From Croceimicrobium sp965228705 (GTDB taxonomy: Bacteria; Bacteroidota; Bacteroidia; Flavobacteriales; Schleiferiaceae), in contig NZ_OZ245832.1 in the NCBI RefSeq assembly GCF_965228705.1, positions 2,356,001 to 2,420,000 on the forward strand: a stretch of DNA of 64,000 bases, in the 5' to 3' direction. The notes beneath the pieces are model-generated. The model had not been told where the DNA came from and made no database searches. It saw only the letters and a list, made by a program, of their open reading frames with translations. This document shows, piece after piece, positions 1 through 8,234 of the stretch; within the stretch, counting starts at the first letter, position 1; the number at the start of each line of letters is the position of its first letter. Position numbers and translations under genes: made by a program.

Positions 1-72
1 ATTTTATCGCATATGGAAATTTCAACAGAAGGACCATCAGAACATGAACTAAAAAAACAAACAATACACTAA
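1..72 (+). CDS. 3' end of an unknown gene (partial)
   Basis: An open frame runs from the first base to a TAA at 70-72 and encodes 23 residues ending EHELKKQTIH. It may be the tail of a gene that starts outside the window. With so few residues no family can be named and a chance frame is possible. The bases from 73 to 279 hold no gene or structure I can support. Confidence 0.3.
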   Translation: MLSHMEISTEGPSEHELKKQTIH

Positions 73-279
73 GGCTAAAAAAGATTCGTCTCATCATTAT
101 TTTACTTGTCTTTCCTCTGAATGGCTAGCATAATAATTAATAGTCTTTGTGATTGTTTCTCCATCTTTCCTGCAAACAGCCTTATCTACACACTGGCACC
201 TTTTAACCCTTATTCAGCTAATACCTTAACCCACATCAGATTTCCTTGATGCCCTCCCCTTCTTAAAAAAACCTCTACC

Positions 280-909
280 TCAATTAATCACTGTATTATC
301 CAAAACTTCACAAGTGTAGTGATCCCCATTTAGATCTGAATCAAACTCTATTTTATCACGACTTACCTCAATACCTGAAGGCTGTAAATGATAAAAATAA
401 ATTCGAACCAATTCATCTAGCTCTCCGCCATGGTTTTTCTCCCAATAGTCAAATTTAAAATAGTACAAGTCTGGAACGAAAAAATAGCCCGAAACCAAGT
501 CCACCTGCCCATCACATTTAACTCCAATTACCCCTCTTTCAAAACCTTTAAGCCTTAGTGAGCCCGGAATAATCCACCTACCTCCGGTGGCTGTGTCTTT
601 CTTAGGATAAATCCAGTACTTGTAAAACCTTATGTACTCATCTTCTCCAGTTTGACAAGTCACTTTAATAGAATCAAATGGCCTTGCACTAAATCTGATG
701 GCACTATATTCCCTATTCAAAAATGGCTGTATATAGTGTCTAAATCTATTTACCCAAGAAAAATTTTTGGGATTCACTTCAAAATATTCAAGGGTAGCCC
801 TAACTTCAATGGCACCATAAATCTCATCCTCTATACTCTGACTTACCTGACACCAAACATTTCCATTAACGGAAATAATAATCACTGTAATTAGTAGGAA
901 CTTATTCAT
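280..909 (-). CDS. Secreted protein of unknown function
   Basis: A 209-residue protein with an N-terminal signal peptide (about residues 1-21: short basic start, hydrophobic IIIS/VNGNV stretch, then WCQ). The rest is soluble, rich in aromatic and charged residues, with no motif I recognise, and probably acts in the periplasm or outside the cell. The base composition is more AT-rich than the housekeeping genes further on, which may mean acquired DNA. A good -7 box (TAGATTTG, 921 down to 914) ends four bases before the ATG, so the transcript may have almost no leader. It stands alone, opposite in direction to the gene at 1048. Confidence 0.6.
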   Translation of the reverse strand: MNKFLLITVIIISVNGNVWCQVSQSIEDEIYGAIEVRATLEYFEVNPKNFSWVNRFRHYIQPFLNREYSAIRFSARPFDSIKVTCQTGEDEYIRFYKYWIYPKKDTATGGRWIIPGSLRLKGFERGVIGVKCDGQVDLVSGYFFVPDLYYFKFDYWEKNHGGELDELVRIYFYHLQPSGIEVSRDKIEFDSDLNGDHYTCEVLDNTVIN

Positions 910-913
910 AAAT

Positions 914-921
914 CAAATCTA
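914..921 (-). promoter_or_regulatory. -7 box of the 280-909 gene
   Basis: TAGATTTG on the minus strand matches the Bacteroidota consensus TAnnTTTG. It is followed by four bases and then the ATG at 909, so transcription would begin at or beside the start codon. Confidence 0.5.
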
Positions 922-1035
922 TTGAATCTAATACAGCACCTCAATAGCACCTAAGTCTTAGTCTCACATTCGGATAAAAGAAGCCCAGCTAAACTCCAAA
1001 TATTCTCTCCGGATAGCCCATTCCCTCCCGAAACT

Positions 1036-1043
1036 TACCTTTG
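1036..1043 (+). promoter_or_regulatory. -7 box of the 1048 gene
   Basis: TACCTTTG matches TAnnTTTG and ends four bases before the ATG at 1048. This is the same very short spacing seen at several other genes here (see findings). Confidence 0.5.
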
Positions 1044-1047
1044 CCGC

Positions 1048-1584
1048 ATGCGGCTATTTCAGTCCTTTTTCGGCTATCTCTTTTTAGGGCTTTTGCTTCT
1101 GCAAAGCTTTGGAATCTATCCATCCTTTCGCTATTTGCAGCAGCAGATTCGCCAAGAGGTGAAAAGCCGTATTAAAGCCGGTATTCCTGAAGAGGAGCTA
1201 ATCGCCTTTCGATGGAACAGCATTAAGGAGCAAGCGCAGTGGACCAAAGCCGGGAAAGAATTTCGTTATCGAGGGGAGATGTTCGACATCATTCGTATTG
1301 AGGGCTCAGATTCTGACTTGCTATTTTACTGCTTTGCCGATCTTAAGGAAAAAGGTCTATTTGATGGCTTGAATGACTTGGTTCGGGCTTCCGGTTTCGG
1401 AGACAAGCAACAACCAGGTCCCTTAAAAAGCTGCTTGCAATGGTTCTTCAAGATTTTCCTTTCAGAGCAGCCCACAGATTTTAAATTATCGATTCAGCAG
1501 CAGTCATTCCAAGCTCAGAGCTTTTATCTATCCTTCCTAGGAGAAGCTTTTCTAAAATTGCTAGATCCACCCCCTGAAGCCTAG
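1048..1584 (+). CDS. Membrane-anchored protein of unknown function
   Basis: A 178-residue protein with one N-terminal hydrophobic segment (about residues 5-25, LFQSFFGYLFLGLLLLQSFG), either a signal anchor or an uncleaved signal. The remainder is a soluble domain with many aromatic and glutamine residues, and the C-terminus is proline-rich (LLDPPPEA). No known family is recognised. It lies about 100 bases upstream of the haem importer genes in the same direction. A shared role in haem or iron handling is possible but rests only on position. Confidence 0.6.
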   Translation: MRLFQSFFGYLFLGLLLLQSFGIYPSFRYLQQQIRQEVKSRIKAGIPEEELIAFRWNSIKEQAQWTKAGKEFRYRGEMFDIIRIEGSDSDLLFYCFADLKEKGLFDGLNDLVRASGFGDKQQPGPLKSCLQWFFKIFLSEQPTDFKLSIQQQSFQAQSFYLSFLGEAFLKLLDPPPEA

Positions 1585-1646
1585 ATCTCTATTTCAAAGC
1601 CTCCTTATTCAGGGGCGCTATTTCAGAATCTGATTTGAATTTCGAA

Positions 1647-1664
1647 AGACCTCCGAGGAGGTCT
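1647..1664 (+). promoter_or_regulatory. Inverted repeat upstream of hmuT
   Basis: AGACCTCC-GA-GGAGGTCT is a perfect 8-bp inverted repeat lying 20 bases before the hmuT start. No T-run follows, so it is not a typical terminator. It could be an operator (for example for an iron regulator) or an RNA hairpin in the hmuT leader that hides the GGAGG element. Confidence 0.4.
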
Positions 1665-1683
1665 AAACCTATTTATTTTCATC

Positions 1684-2559
1684 ATGAAAAATCTATATAT
1701 CAGTGCCCTGGTATTTTTGCTGGGCGCACAGGGCTGTGGTCGTTTTCAAAATGCTGAGAACGAAAGCAAAGCCCCTCAAAACCGCATAGTTTGCCTGTCT
1801 AAGCAATATACCGAGCTACTTTATGCCTTAGACCTCGACTCCAATTTGGTGGCGGTAGATCTCTCATCCACCTACCCTCCAGAAACCGCTCAACTCACAA
1901 CTGTAGGCTATCACCGTGCACTAAGCGCGGAAGCTGTTCTAGCAGTAGAACCTAGCCTAATTCTGCACGATAATAATATCGGTCCAGAGCATGTTCAACA
2001 ACAACTGGAAAATAGCGGGGTGCCCATTAAAGCTTTTGATACAAAGAGCAGAGATTGGGACGGCACCCTGGAATTAATTCGGGAAATGGGCTCCTACTTT
2101 AAGGTAAGCTCAAAAGCCGATTCCCTGATTATAAGCATGCACCGCGCCATGGAACATATTAAAAGGGAGCAAGACAGCAGCTTAACTAAACCCAAGGTTT
2201 TGGTAATCCATTTTGGACGAGCCAGCAATGTCTATTTAGTGATGACCGCCAAAAGTACCGGAGCGAAAATGATTGAGCTGGCAGGTGGCACTGTTCCCTT
2301 TGAAGGTAAAGGTGGCATGCGCCCGCTTTCACCAGAAGTATTTGCAGAAATGAATCCCGATATTATTCTGATGACCAATTTCGGATACGATCGCCTGGGA
2401 GGTCAGGAGGAAATCCTAAATCTTCCCGGAGTTCGCCATACCAAAGCGGCTCAAGAAGGTCGTATTTACCGAATCGAAGAACATGATCTGGTATACTTCG
2501 GTCCGCGTAGTCCGCAAAACATCCAGTTGATTCGCAAATTCATTCGCGATGAAGCCTAG
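1684..2559 (+). CDS. hmuT: Haem/siderophore ABC transporter substrate-binding protein (HmuT-like)
   Basis: Periplasmic, probably lipid-anchored binding protein of the TroA/BtuF-like class III family. The N-terminus is a signal sequence ending LLGAQGC, a loose lipobox, with Cys18 as likely acylation site. The 291-residue protein then shows the usual order: an N-lobe starting RIVCLSKQYTELLYALDL, a long linking helix and a C-lobe ending with FGPRSPQNIQLIRKF. It would capture haem or an iron chelate delivered by a TonB-dependent receptor (none in view) and pass it to the permease. Its end overlaps the permease start by 11 bases, so the two are translationally coupled. Exact ligand (haem, cobalamin or siderophore) cannot be fixed from sequence; haem is the usual call. 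Confidence 0.85.
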   Translation: MKNLYISALVFLLGAQGCGRFQNAENESKAPQNRIVCLSKQYTELLYALDLDSNLVAVDLSSTYPPETAQLTTVGYHRALSAEAVLAVEPSLILHDNNIGPEHVQQQLENSGVPIKAFDTKSRDWDGTLELIREMGSYFKVSSKADSLIISMHRAMEHIKREQDSSLTKPKVLVIHFGRASNVYLVMTAKSTGAKMIELAGGTVPFEGKGGMRPLSPEVFAEMNPDIILMTNFGYDRLGGQEEILNLPGVRHTKAAQEGRIYRIEEHDLVYFGPRSPQNIQLIRKFIRDEA

Positions 2560-3553
2560 GCTCATTTTAGTCATTTTAACCCTATTACTGCCCCTATCTG
2601 CGCTGCTTAGTTTGCGCTATGGGGCAGTTGCCATTACTTGGAGCGAAATATTCAATGCCCTAAACCCTGGTTCAGAAAGCAGCCTGCATGAAAATATCTT
2701 CATGAATCTGCGCTTACCCCGCATCTTCTTGGGTATTCTCTGTGGATCAGCACTTAGTGTGGGCGGGGTACTCCTGCAGGCCCTTTTTCGCAATCCTATC
2801 GTGGAGCCGGGCCTTATTGGGACTAGCTCAGGAGCCGCTTTTGGAGCCGCCCTCTATTTTGTAATGGGCAATAGCCTACCGGCGCTCTTTGGCAGTGCCA
2901 GCCTTGCGGTGATCAGCATTCTCGGCAGTTTATTAGCGACGGTTATTTTACTGGCTTTCGACCGACAAGGACGGGGGGCCGAAATTCAAATTCTCTTAGC
3001 CGGCGTGGCCATTAATGCCCTTTTTATGAGCGGCGTTGGTTTTATGAGTTATTTAGCCCGTGATCCCCAGGCTCGTTCTATTAACTTTTGGAATTTAGGG
3101 ACCCTAAGTGGGGCCACCTGGACCAATGTGAGCTTTATTGCGGCTATCATCATCCCGACTCTGATCCTAAGTCTGCGGGCCGATCGCGCCCTCAATGCCC
3201 TTAGCTTAGGGATTTCTGAAGCGGCACATTTAGGAATTAAAGTGCGGCGCTTTCGCTGGATGATAATCAGTGCCCAAATAGCCCTGGTGGCGATGGTAAC
3301 CAGTATTGCCGGGATTATTCCATTTGTGGGCCTCATTGTACCCCATATCCTACGTTTATTGGGCGGCGGGGAGCATCGCTATCTTTTGCGAGGCAGTCTC
3401 TTACTTGGCCCTTCTATGGTCCTTTTAACAGATTTAATGGCCCGCACCCTATTGATGCCCGCGGAAATCCCACTTGGGATTCTAACCTCCTTCATCGGGG
3501 CACCGCTATTCCTCTTACTGCTCCGTAAATCCATTCGAAGTATTCAGCTATGA
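2549..3553 (+). CDS. hmuU: Iron/haem ABC transporter permease (FecCD family)
   Basis: Inner-membrane permease of 334 residues, normal for the FecCD/BtuC family, with about nine to ten hydrophobic segments. Family hallmarks are visible: RLPRIFLGILCGSALSVGGVLLQALFRNPIVEPGLIG near the N-terminus, the coupling segment around LGIKVRRFRW, and GIIPFVGLIVPHILRLLGG followed by ADLMAR-like TDLMART towards the C-terminus. It forms the translocation channel with the ATPase encoded next, whose start overlaps its last codon by four bases (ATGA). Confidence 0.9.
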   Translation: MKPRLILVILTLLLPLSALLSLRYGAVAITWSEIFNALNPGSESSLHENIFMNLRLPRIFLGILCGSALSVGGVLLQALFRNPIVEPGLIGTSSGAAFGAALYFVMGNSLPALFGSASLAVISILGSLLATVILLAFDRQGRGAEIQILLAGVAINALFMSGVGFMSYLARDPQARSINFWNLGTLSGATWTNVSFIAAIIIPTLILSLRADRALNALSLGISEAAHLGIKVRRFRWMIISAQIALVAMVTSIAGIIPFVGLIVPHILRLLGGGEHRYLLRGSLLLGPSMVLLTDLMARTLLMPAEIPLGILTSFIGAPLFLLLLRKSIRSIQL

Positions 3554-4314
3554 TTGAAATCAAAAATCTCAATTTCGCATATGACTCCAACCCCATCTTA
3601 TCAGACATTTCCTGGCAGGCCAAAGCTGGTTCCCTAAGCTTGATTCTGGGAGCCAATGGTGCCGGAAAGAGCACCCTTCTCAATCTCCTGGCTGGAGACT
3701 ATCCTCCTCAATCGGGAGAAATCCTTTGGGACCATCAAGCTTTAAATCAAATTAAAGATGCCGCCTGTTACCGCGGAGTATTAAGTCAGCAACATGCTTT
3801 GCATTTTCCCTTGCGCGTAGATGATGTGGTTGCACTCGGTCGTTATCCCCATGCCCGCAGAAAGCCTGGCCTAAAGGACCAAGAAATTGTAGCCGTTGCA
3901 CTAAAGCAATTTGAACTAAAAGAACTTGCGGCCCGCAATATTCAAAGCCTTAGCGGGGGCGAACAACAACGAGTGCACTTCGCTCGGGTTTGGGTGCAAA
4001 TGCAAAATGAAAATCGAGCTCGCAACCCCTTGCTACTCATTGATGAACCTACCACCTTTTTAGACATCCATCATCAATGGAAGTACCTCCAGGCCATTCG
4101 TAAAGAGACCCGAAAAAACCAATGGATTAGCATTGGAGTGCTGCACGATCTAAGCATGGCGTATCAACTGGCAGATGAAGTTTTAGTACTGCATGAAAAT
4201 AGAGTGCTGGCCTTCGGACCGACTCAAAAGGTTCTAATTCCAGAATTAATCAAAAAGGTTTTTGCGGTTGAAAGCAGAATTGTTGAAGGGCAATTACTGA
4301 TTGATGGGGTTTAA
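3550..4314 (+). CDS. hmuV: Haem ABC transporter ATP-binding protein (HmuV-like)
   Basis: A 254-residue ABC ATPase. Visible motifs are Walker A GANGAGKST at residues 34-42, Q-loop LSQQH, signature LSGGEQQR, Walker B LLLIDEPTTFLD and the switch histidine in VLHDLSM. It powers uptake through the hmuU permease in the cytoplasmic membrane. It overlaps hmuU by four bases, completing a three-gene operon. The insertion MQNENRARNPLLLIDEPTT before Walker B is typical of HmuV-type rather than FecE-type ATPases. Confidence 0.9.
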   Translation: MIEIKNLNFAYDSNPILSDISWQAKAGSLSLILGANGAGKSTLLNLLAGDYPPQSGEILWDHQALNQIKDAACYRGVLSQQHALHFPLRVDDVVALGRYPHARRKPGLKDQEIVAVALKQFELKELAARNIQSLSGGEQQRVHFARVWVQMQNENRARNPLLLIDEPTTFLDIHHQWKYLQAIRKETRKNQWISIGVLHDLSMAYQLADEVLVLHENRVLAFGPTQKVLIPELIKKVFAVESRIVEGQLLIDGV

Positions 4315-4315
4315 A

Positions 4316-4416
4316 GATCAAATTGCAAACTTGATCCAGTTCTGTAGTCGAACTATCGAGGAGATCCAATGAACAACTGACTCGAATTTGCAATTCGAGT
4401 CAAAGCTATTCGAGTC
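4316..4416. repeat. Cluster of inverted repeats after hmuV
   Basis: The gap between hmuV and the amidohydrolase holds GATCAA-N9-TTGATC (4316-4336), then a perfect 10-bp inverted repeat GACTCGAATT-TGC-AATTCGAGTC (4379-4401) and a third half-site ATTCGAGTC (4408-4416). None is followed by a T-run. The first may be a weak end of the hmu transcript; the second set resembles a repressor operator in front of the gene at 4449. Confidence 0.4.
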
Positions 4417-4448
4417 AGTTCCCTAATTTTAAAACCAAATTCGCGCCC

Positions 4449-5894
4449 ATGAAATGGCTCAAAGGCCTCTTAGCACTAGTGCTGGGCCTGCCCCTGCTCA
4501 TTCTGTTTATTGCTCTTTTCGCACTGTTCCTTGAGAATAAAAGCACTGCCTATCTGAATATTAAGGATCATCCCGAATGGAAAAATCAATCCTGGTGCAT
4601 TCGTCATGTAAACATTATCCCCATGAACCAGGATACTGTTTTGCTAGATCAAGACCTCATTGTTGAGGATGGCATCATCACCGCTATCGGTCCCAATTTG
4701 GAGGCTAACAACCTGAAGGTGATCCATGGTGGAGGCGCCTATCTCAGTCCGGGCTTAATAGACATGCACATGCATCTTTGGGATCGGCATGAACTGGGTC
4801 TCTACCTGGCCAATGGCGTTACCAGTGTTCGCAGCCTCTTGGGAATGCCCTTTCATTTGCAGGTAAAGGAAGAAATTGAATCGGATGAAATTATGGGCCC
4901 TGATTTCTATACTTCATCTCCCCAGCTTTCTGGCCCGGAGGACGGCGATCCCCTTAAGAAGCCAGTTAGTAGCCCGGAGGAAACGCGGGCCCTGATTCAA
5001 GGTTATCAAAACCAGGGCTACGACTTCATAAAAACTTACAATCTACTCGAAAAAGACTGCTTTGATGCGGCGATCGCCGAATGCGAAAAATTGAAAATCC
5101 CCTTAATCGCCCATCCCAGTTTTAAGGTAGATTACAGTTACCATATGCAGCCAGGCATTAGCAGTGTTGAGCATACTGAAGATATCTTTCAGCAAGCTTT
5201 GGACTATCAATACGATCGCGAAAAATTAGATCTGGTGATCGCAGATTATGCCCAATCCCAACAGGCGCTTTGCCCTACCCTCACCGTATTTTTCAACCTT
5301 TCTGAAATCTATCGGCTCAAAGAAGATTTCTTAAAACGAGAGCAAAATCATTATATCAATCCCTTTATCGAATTTGCTGCCGGCGACTATGAGCGTCATA
5401 TCGCCCAATTGGAGGCAGATAGCAGCGCCGGGGATCGCATTTGGAAACAGCATCAATTCCATTTAGAGATTGTCAAAAAACTGCATGAAGCTGGTGCTTT
5501 TATTATTTGTGGCACCGATGCGGGCATTGTAGGTACGGCAGCCGGCTATTCCATTCACCATGAATTGGAATTCTACCGCCAATGTGGGATGACCAATTAC
5601 GAAGCCTTACGAACCGCCACCTGGAATCCCAGTAAGGTGCATCCACAATTCAAAGATTGCGGGAGTATAGCCATCGGCATGAAAGCCAATTTCATTTTAA
5701 GCAGCCAAAATCCTTTGGAGCAAATCAGCAGACTGGAAAAACCCATTTGGGTAATGCAAAAGGGACGCAAGCTTGAGGCTAAATCCCTTTCTGAATTTGA
5801 AGCCAAAGCTCACGACCGCTCTAATTTATTGCCACCGCAGTGCGGGTGCTCAAGTATATGTTTTGGGATAAATAAGAGTGGGGGTGCATTTTAA
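4449..5894 (+). CDS. Membrane-anchored metal-dependent amidohydrolase
   Basis: A 481-residue hydrolase of the imidazolonepropionase-like amidohydrolase superfamily. The N-terminus is one hydrophobic segment (residues 5-28), so the enzyme is exported or anchored with the catalytic domain in the periplasm. Metal-binding features are seen in order: HMHLW after LSPGLIDM (HxH), the lysine region FIKTYN, IAHPSF, VEHTED and CGTDAG (the catalytic Asp). The substrate is unknown; relatives cleave cyclic amides or dipeptides. The last 20 residues (from PPQCGCSS) do not look like the family and lie at the edge of the cassette island, so the natural C-terminus may have been replaced when the island arrived. 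Confidence 0.8.
   Translation: MKWLKGLLALVLGLPLLILFIALFALFLENKSTAYLNIKDHPEWKNQSWCIRHVNIIPMNQDTVLLDQDLIVEDGIITAIGPNLEANNLKVIHGGGAYLSPGLIDMHMHLWDRHELGLYLANGVTSVRSLLGMPFHLQVKEEIESDEIMGPDFYTSSPQLSGPEDGDPLKKPVSSPEETRALIQGYQNQGYDFIKTYNLLEKDCFDAAIAECEKLKIPLIAHPSFKVDYSYHMQPGISSVEHTEDIFQQALDYQYDREKLDLVIADYAQSQQALCPTLTVFFNLSEIYRLKEDFLKREQNHYINPFIEFAAGDYERHIAQLEADSSAGDRIWKQHQFHLEIVKKLHEAGAFIICGTDAGIVGTAAGYSIHHELEFYRQCGMTNYEALRTATWNPSKVHPQFKDCGSIAIGMKANFILSSQNPLEQISRLEKPIWVMQKGRKLEAKSLSEFEAKAHDRSNLLPPQCGCSSICFGINKSGGAF
5833..5848. repeat. Short palindrome at the left edge of the cassette island
   Basis: CACCGCAGTGCGGGTG is nearly self-complementary (CCGCA-G-TGCGG core) and sits in the odd C-terminal end of the amidohydrolase. 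It may be a relic of an attC-like hairpin marking the left boundary of the island, but it is short and could be chance. Confidence 0.25.
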
Positions 5895-5904
5895 AAACGA
5901 ATAA

Positions 5905-6318
5905 ATGACAAGAGAAGAAGCTCAACCAGAATGGGAGAAAATTGTCGACATGGGATTCGCTGACTATGAAAAACTGTCAAGAGAACAACGAGTTTGGTTC
6001 AATGTCGAACCTTTAACAACTGACGGACTTTGGGATCACTACATGAATCATGGTGCGGACAAAAACTCAGACACAATTGACGATTTAGAATATTTAAACT
6101 TCTCTTCAGTAGCAAATCAATTGCGAGAATTTAATAAAACATACTTTCCAAATGGAGTTCCAGCAGGTCCTGACGCAAGACAAGATGAATTAGATAAATT
6201 CCCAGAAGACCAACTCGAAAATGACATAGAAGAAATGGATGACAAATTTTGGAAGGAATCAGAAAACTTAGAAAAGGCTCTTCTCGAACATATTAATCAT
6301 ACAGGAATAGGAAAATAA
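5905..6318 (+). CDS. DUF4375-like cassette protein
   Basis: A 137-residue acidic soluble protein. The pattern EKLSREQRVWFNVEPLTTDGLWDHYMNHGAD, with an acidic helical region after it, resembles the DUF4375 (DMP19-like) family, whose function is not established. The gene is AT-rich compared with its flanks and is followed after 8 bases by an attC-like hairpin, so it looks like the cargo of a cassette. The left cassette boundary could not be found: the expected complement of ACGACACCACAAC is missing upstream. Confidence 0.6.
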   Translation: MTREEAQPEWEKIVDMGFADYEKLSREQRVWFNVEPLTTDGLWDHYMNHGADKNSDTIDDLEYLNFSSVANQLREFNKTYFPNGVPAGPDARQDELDKFPEDQLENDIEEMDDKFWKESENLEKALLEHINHTGIGK

Positions 6319-6326
6319 AAAACGAC

Positions 6327-6457
6327 ACCACAACAAAGCATATAGCTTATGGCGGGAGAGCGGCTGCCAGCAAGGTTTTCGCTAAGTAGCCAGCTTTAGT
6401 TTCGGTGGACAGGAAAGTGCTTCAAAGCCGCCACAATCCATTTGCAAAACGTTGTAT
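6327..6457 (+). repeat. attC-like cassette hairpin A
   Basis: A long imperfect palindrome that opens with CCACAAC and closes with GTTGTAT. The inner arms GCATATAGCTTATGGCGG and CCGCCACAATCCATTTGC pair at 13 of 18 positions. It is closely similar along its whole length to copy C at 8733. The AAC...GTT ends and hairpin form are those of integron recombination sites, though the 7-base core boxes do not match the strict RYYYAAC/GTTRRRY rule. Confidence 0.6.
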
Positions 6458-6580
6458 GCCATTGAAATAAAAAACTAACTGCACGTTCAAGCACATTTGC
6501 TGCTCCGTTCCTCTGCGACAGAAGAACTTTCTCCTTCAATTCCCTCCTAGGTTATCATTCTTTGTAGTAATTAATTATTT

Positions 6581-6609
6581 TGTCGCAATTGTTTACTATT
6601 TTTGCGACA
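6581..6609 (+). promoter_or_regulatory. Promoter/operator of the AbiE-type pair
   Basis: A perfect 8-bp inverted repeat TGTCGCAA (6581-6588) and TTGCGACA (6602-6609) encloses the -7 box TATTTTTG (6597-6604). The right half is part of TGCGACAGAA, repeated in direct orientation at 6514-6523. Known AbiEi antitoxins repress their own promoter through inverted repeats, so this is the likely autoregulatory site. Confidence 0.6.
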
Positions 6610-6629
6610 GAAAGAAACAAATTCGGTCA

Positions 6630-7223
6630 ATGCAAAGTATTGAGGATAAAATAGAAAAAGCGATAAAATCAAAGCAAAGAGGCGTACTACTCTTTACAGA
6701 CGACTTTATTGCCTACGGTTCTTCAAAGGCAATTCAAAAAGCATTAGAGCGCCTAACAAATAGAGAAGTAATTCGAAGGGTAGCTAGGGGAATTTTTGTA
6801 AGACCGATATCGAGCGAATATATAGGTGAAGTGATGCCTACAGCAGAAGAAGTTGCTAGGGGCATTGCTAAACGAGATAAAATCAAAATTGTGCCTACTG
6901 GTTCTCATGCTCTGAACAAATTGGGATTAAGCACACAAATACCACTAAAGCTTGTATATCTAACTGATGGTTCTCCACGTGAGATTCAAATAGGAAAGAG
7001 AACAATTAAGCTCAAAAAAACAACACCAAAGAACTTAATGGCTAAAGGCAAGATAAGTAGTCTGGCTATTCAGGCATTAAAAGAAGTAGGACAGAAAAAA
7101 ATAACAGAAGAGTTCGAAGAAAAGATTATCCAGTTACTCAAGAAGGAAAAACAAAAAGAGCTAGAGCATGATATTCCATTAGCTCCAGTTTGGATTAGAA
7201 AAATCATGCAAAAAGCACTATGA
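6630..7223 (+). CDS. AbiEi-type antitoxin / DUF6088 protein
   Basis: A 197-residue protein with an N-terminal winged-helix-like region (about residues 20-60: GVLLFTDDFIAYGSSKAIQKALERL, then VIRRVARGIFVRP) typical of AbiEi/DUF6088 antitoxins, followed by an alpha/beta domain containing PTGSHALNKLGLS. In AbiE systems this protein is the type IV antitoxin and transcriptional repressor. Its ATGA stop overlaps the toxin start, the classic order antitoxin-toxin. The start ATG lies downstream of a promoter embedded in an inverted repeat. The gene is AT-rich and forms the cargo of a cassette flanked by attC-like hairpins. Confidence 0.8.
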   Translation: MQSIEDKIEKAIKSKQRGVLLFTDDFIAYGSSKAIQKALERLTNREVIRRVARGIFVRPISSEYIGEVMPTAEEVARGIAKRDKIKIVPTGSHALNKLGLSTQIPLKLVYLTDGSPREIQIGKRTIKLKKTTPKNLMAKGKISSLAIQALKEVGQKKITEEFEEKIIQLLKKEKQKELEHDIPLAPVWIRKIMQKAL

Positions 7224-8209
7224 TCAAGTTTTCACAAATACCAGATGATGAAAAGAGAAAGATCTATCAGGATGTTTCTAATGAAATAGGTGTACCACCT
7301 CAGGCGGTTGAGAAAGATGTTTGGGTAACACTTATGCTTAGAATGGTGTTCTCATCAGAACTCGCACCTTATCTAATCTTTAAAGGAGGCACATCATTAA
7401 GTAAAGCCTTCGACCTGATAAAACGGTTCTCAGAAGACATTGATTTAGGAATTGACAGAAGATACCTTGGGTTTGAAGGAGAATTGAGTAAAGGACAAAT
7501 TCGAAAACTAAGACGAGCAAGTCACACTTTCGTTTCAGGCGAATTAATGGGGATACTGAAAAAGCAACTAGATGAATATGGAATAGATGACAGTCTGTAC
7601 GAGTTGGTAGTAGAAAACACACAGATTTCTGACCAGGACCCCGAAACCATTTTAGTGAATTACAAATCGCTCTATGAGGAGAATGAAATTCCATATCTCC
7701 AACCGAAAGTTAAGATTGAAGTAAGTGCACGATCATTAATAGAACCATACCAAGAAGTTGAACTCCAATCATGGATAGATGATCAATACCCGGATGCAAC
7801 ATTTACAGATGGTTCATTTCCGGTAAGTGCCACAGATCCACAAAAGACCTTTTTAGAAAAACTGATTCTACTACATGAGGAATTCCAAAAACCAAAGGAG
7901 AAAGTCAGACACTTTAGAATGTCGAGGCACTTCTATGACATTGGTCAAATTCTAAAAACAGAACACGGCAAACTAGCATTGGAAAATCAAGAGCTTTTTG
8001 AAAGCATCATTGCACACAGAAAAGCATTAACTCCAATGAAAACAACAGACTACGACACACTTAATTTAGAATCAATCAATATAGTTCCTGCAGATGAACA
8101 CCTGGATAACTTCAAAGCAGATTATAAAGAAATGATCGGCAGCATGATTCAAGGAGAATCAGGTGAGTTTGAAGATTTATTGAATGAGATTTTGAAGAAA
8201 TTTAAATAA
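7220..8209 (+). CDS. AbiEii-type nucleotidyltransferase toxin
   Basis: A 329-residue protein of the AbiEii/AbiGii toxin family. The nucleotidyltransferase core is clear: EKDVWVTLMLR, KGGTSLSKAF (the GG[ST] motif) and RFSEDIDLGI (the DxD-type metal site), followed by KIEVSARS. Family members transfer nucleotides to tRNA or other acceptors, halting growth during phage infection, and are restrained by the AbiEi partner. It is translationally coupled to the antitoxin by a four-base overlap. Length and motifs look intact, so the pair is probably active. It lies inside the attC-like-bounded cassette 6452-8288. Confidence 0.85.
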   Translation: MIKFSQIPDDEKRKIYQDVSNEIGVPPQAVEKDVWVTLMLRMVFSSELAPYLIFKGGTSLSKAFDLIKRFSEDIDLGIDRRYLGFEGELSKGQIRKLRRASHTFVSGELMGILKKQLDEYGIDDSLYELVVENTQISDQDPETILVNYKSLYEENEIPYLQPKVKIEVSARSLIEPYQEVELQSWIDDQYPDATFTDGSFPVSATDPQKTFLEKLILLHEEFQKPKEKVRHFRMSRHFYDIGQILKTEHGKLALENQELFESIIAHRKALTPMKTTDYDTLNLESINIVPADEHLDNFKADYKEMIGSMIQGESGEFEDLLNEILKKFK

Positions 8210-8234
8210 ACGAAATGAATAAAATAAAAACGGC

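Noticed and set aside
652..894. Plus-strand frame opposite the secreted protein at 280
   Set aside because: Antisense to a gene with a good signal peptide and promoter; its protein has no plausible features.
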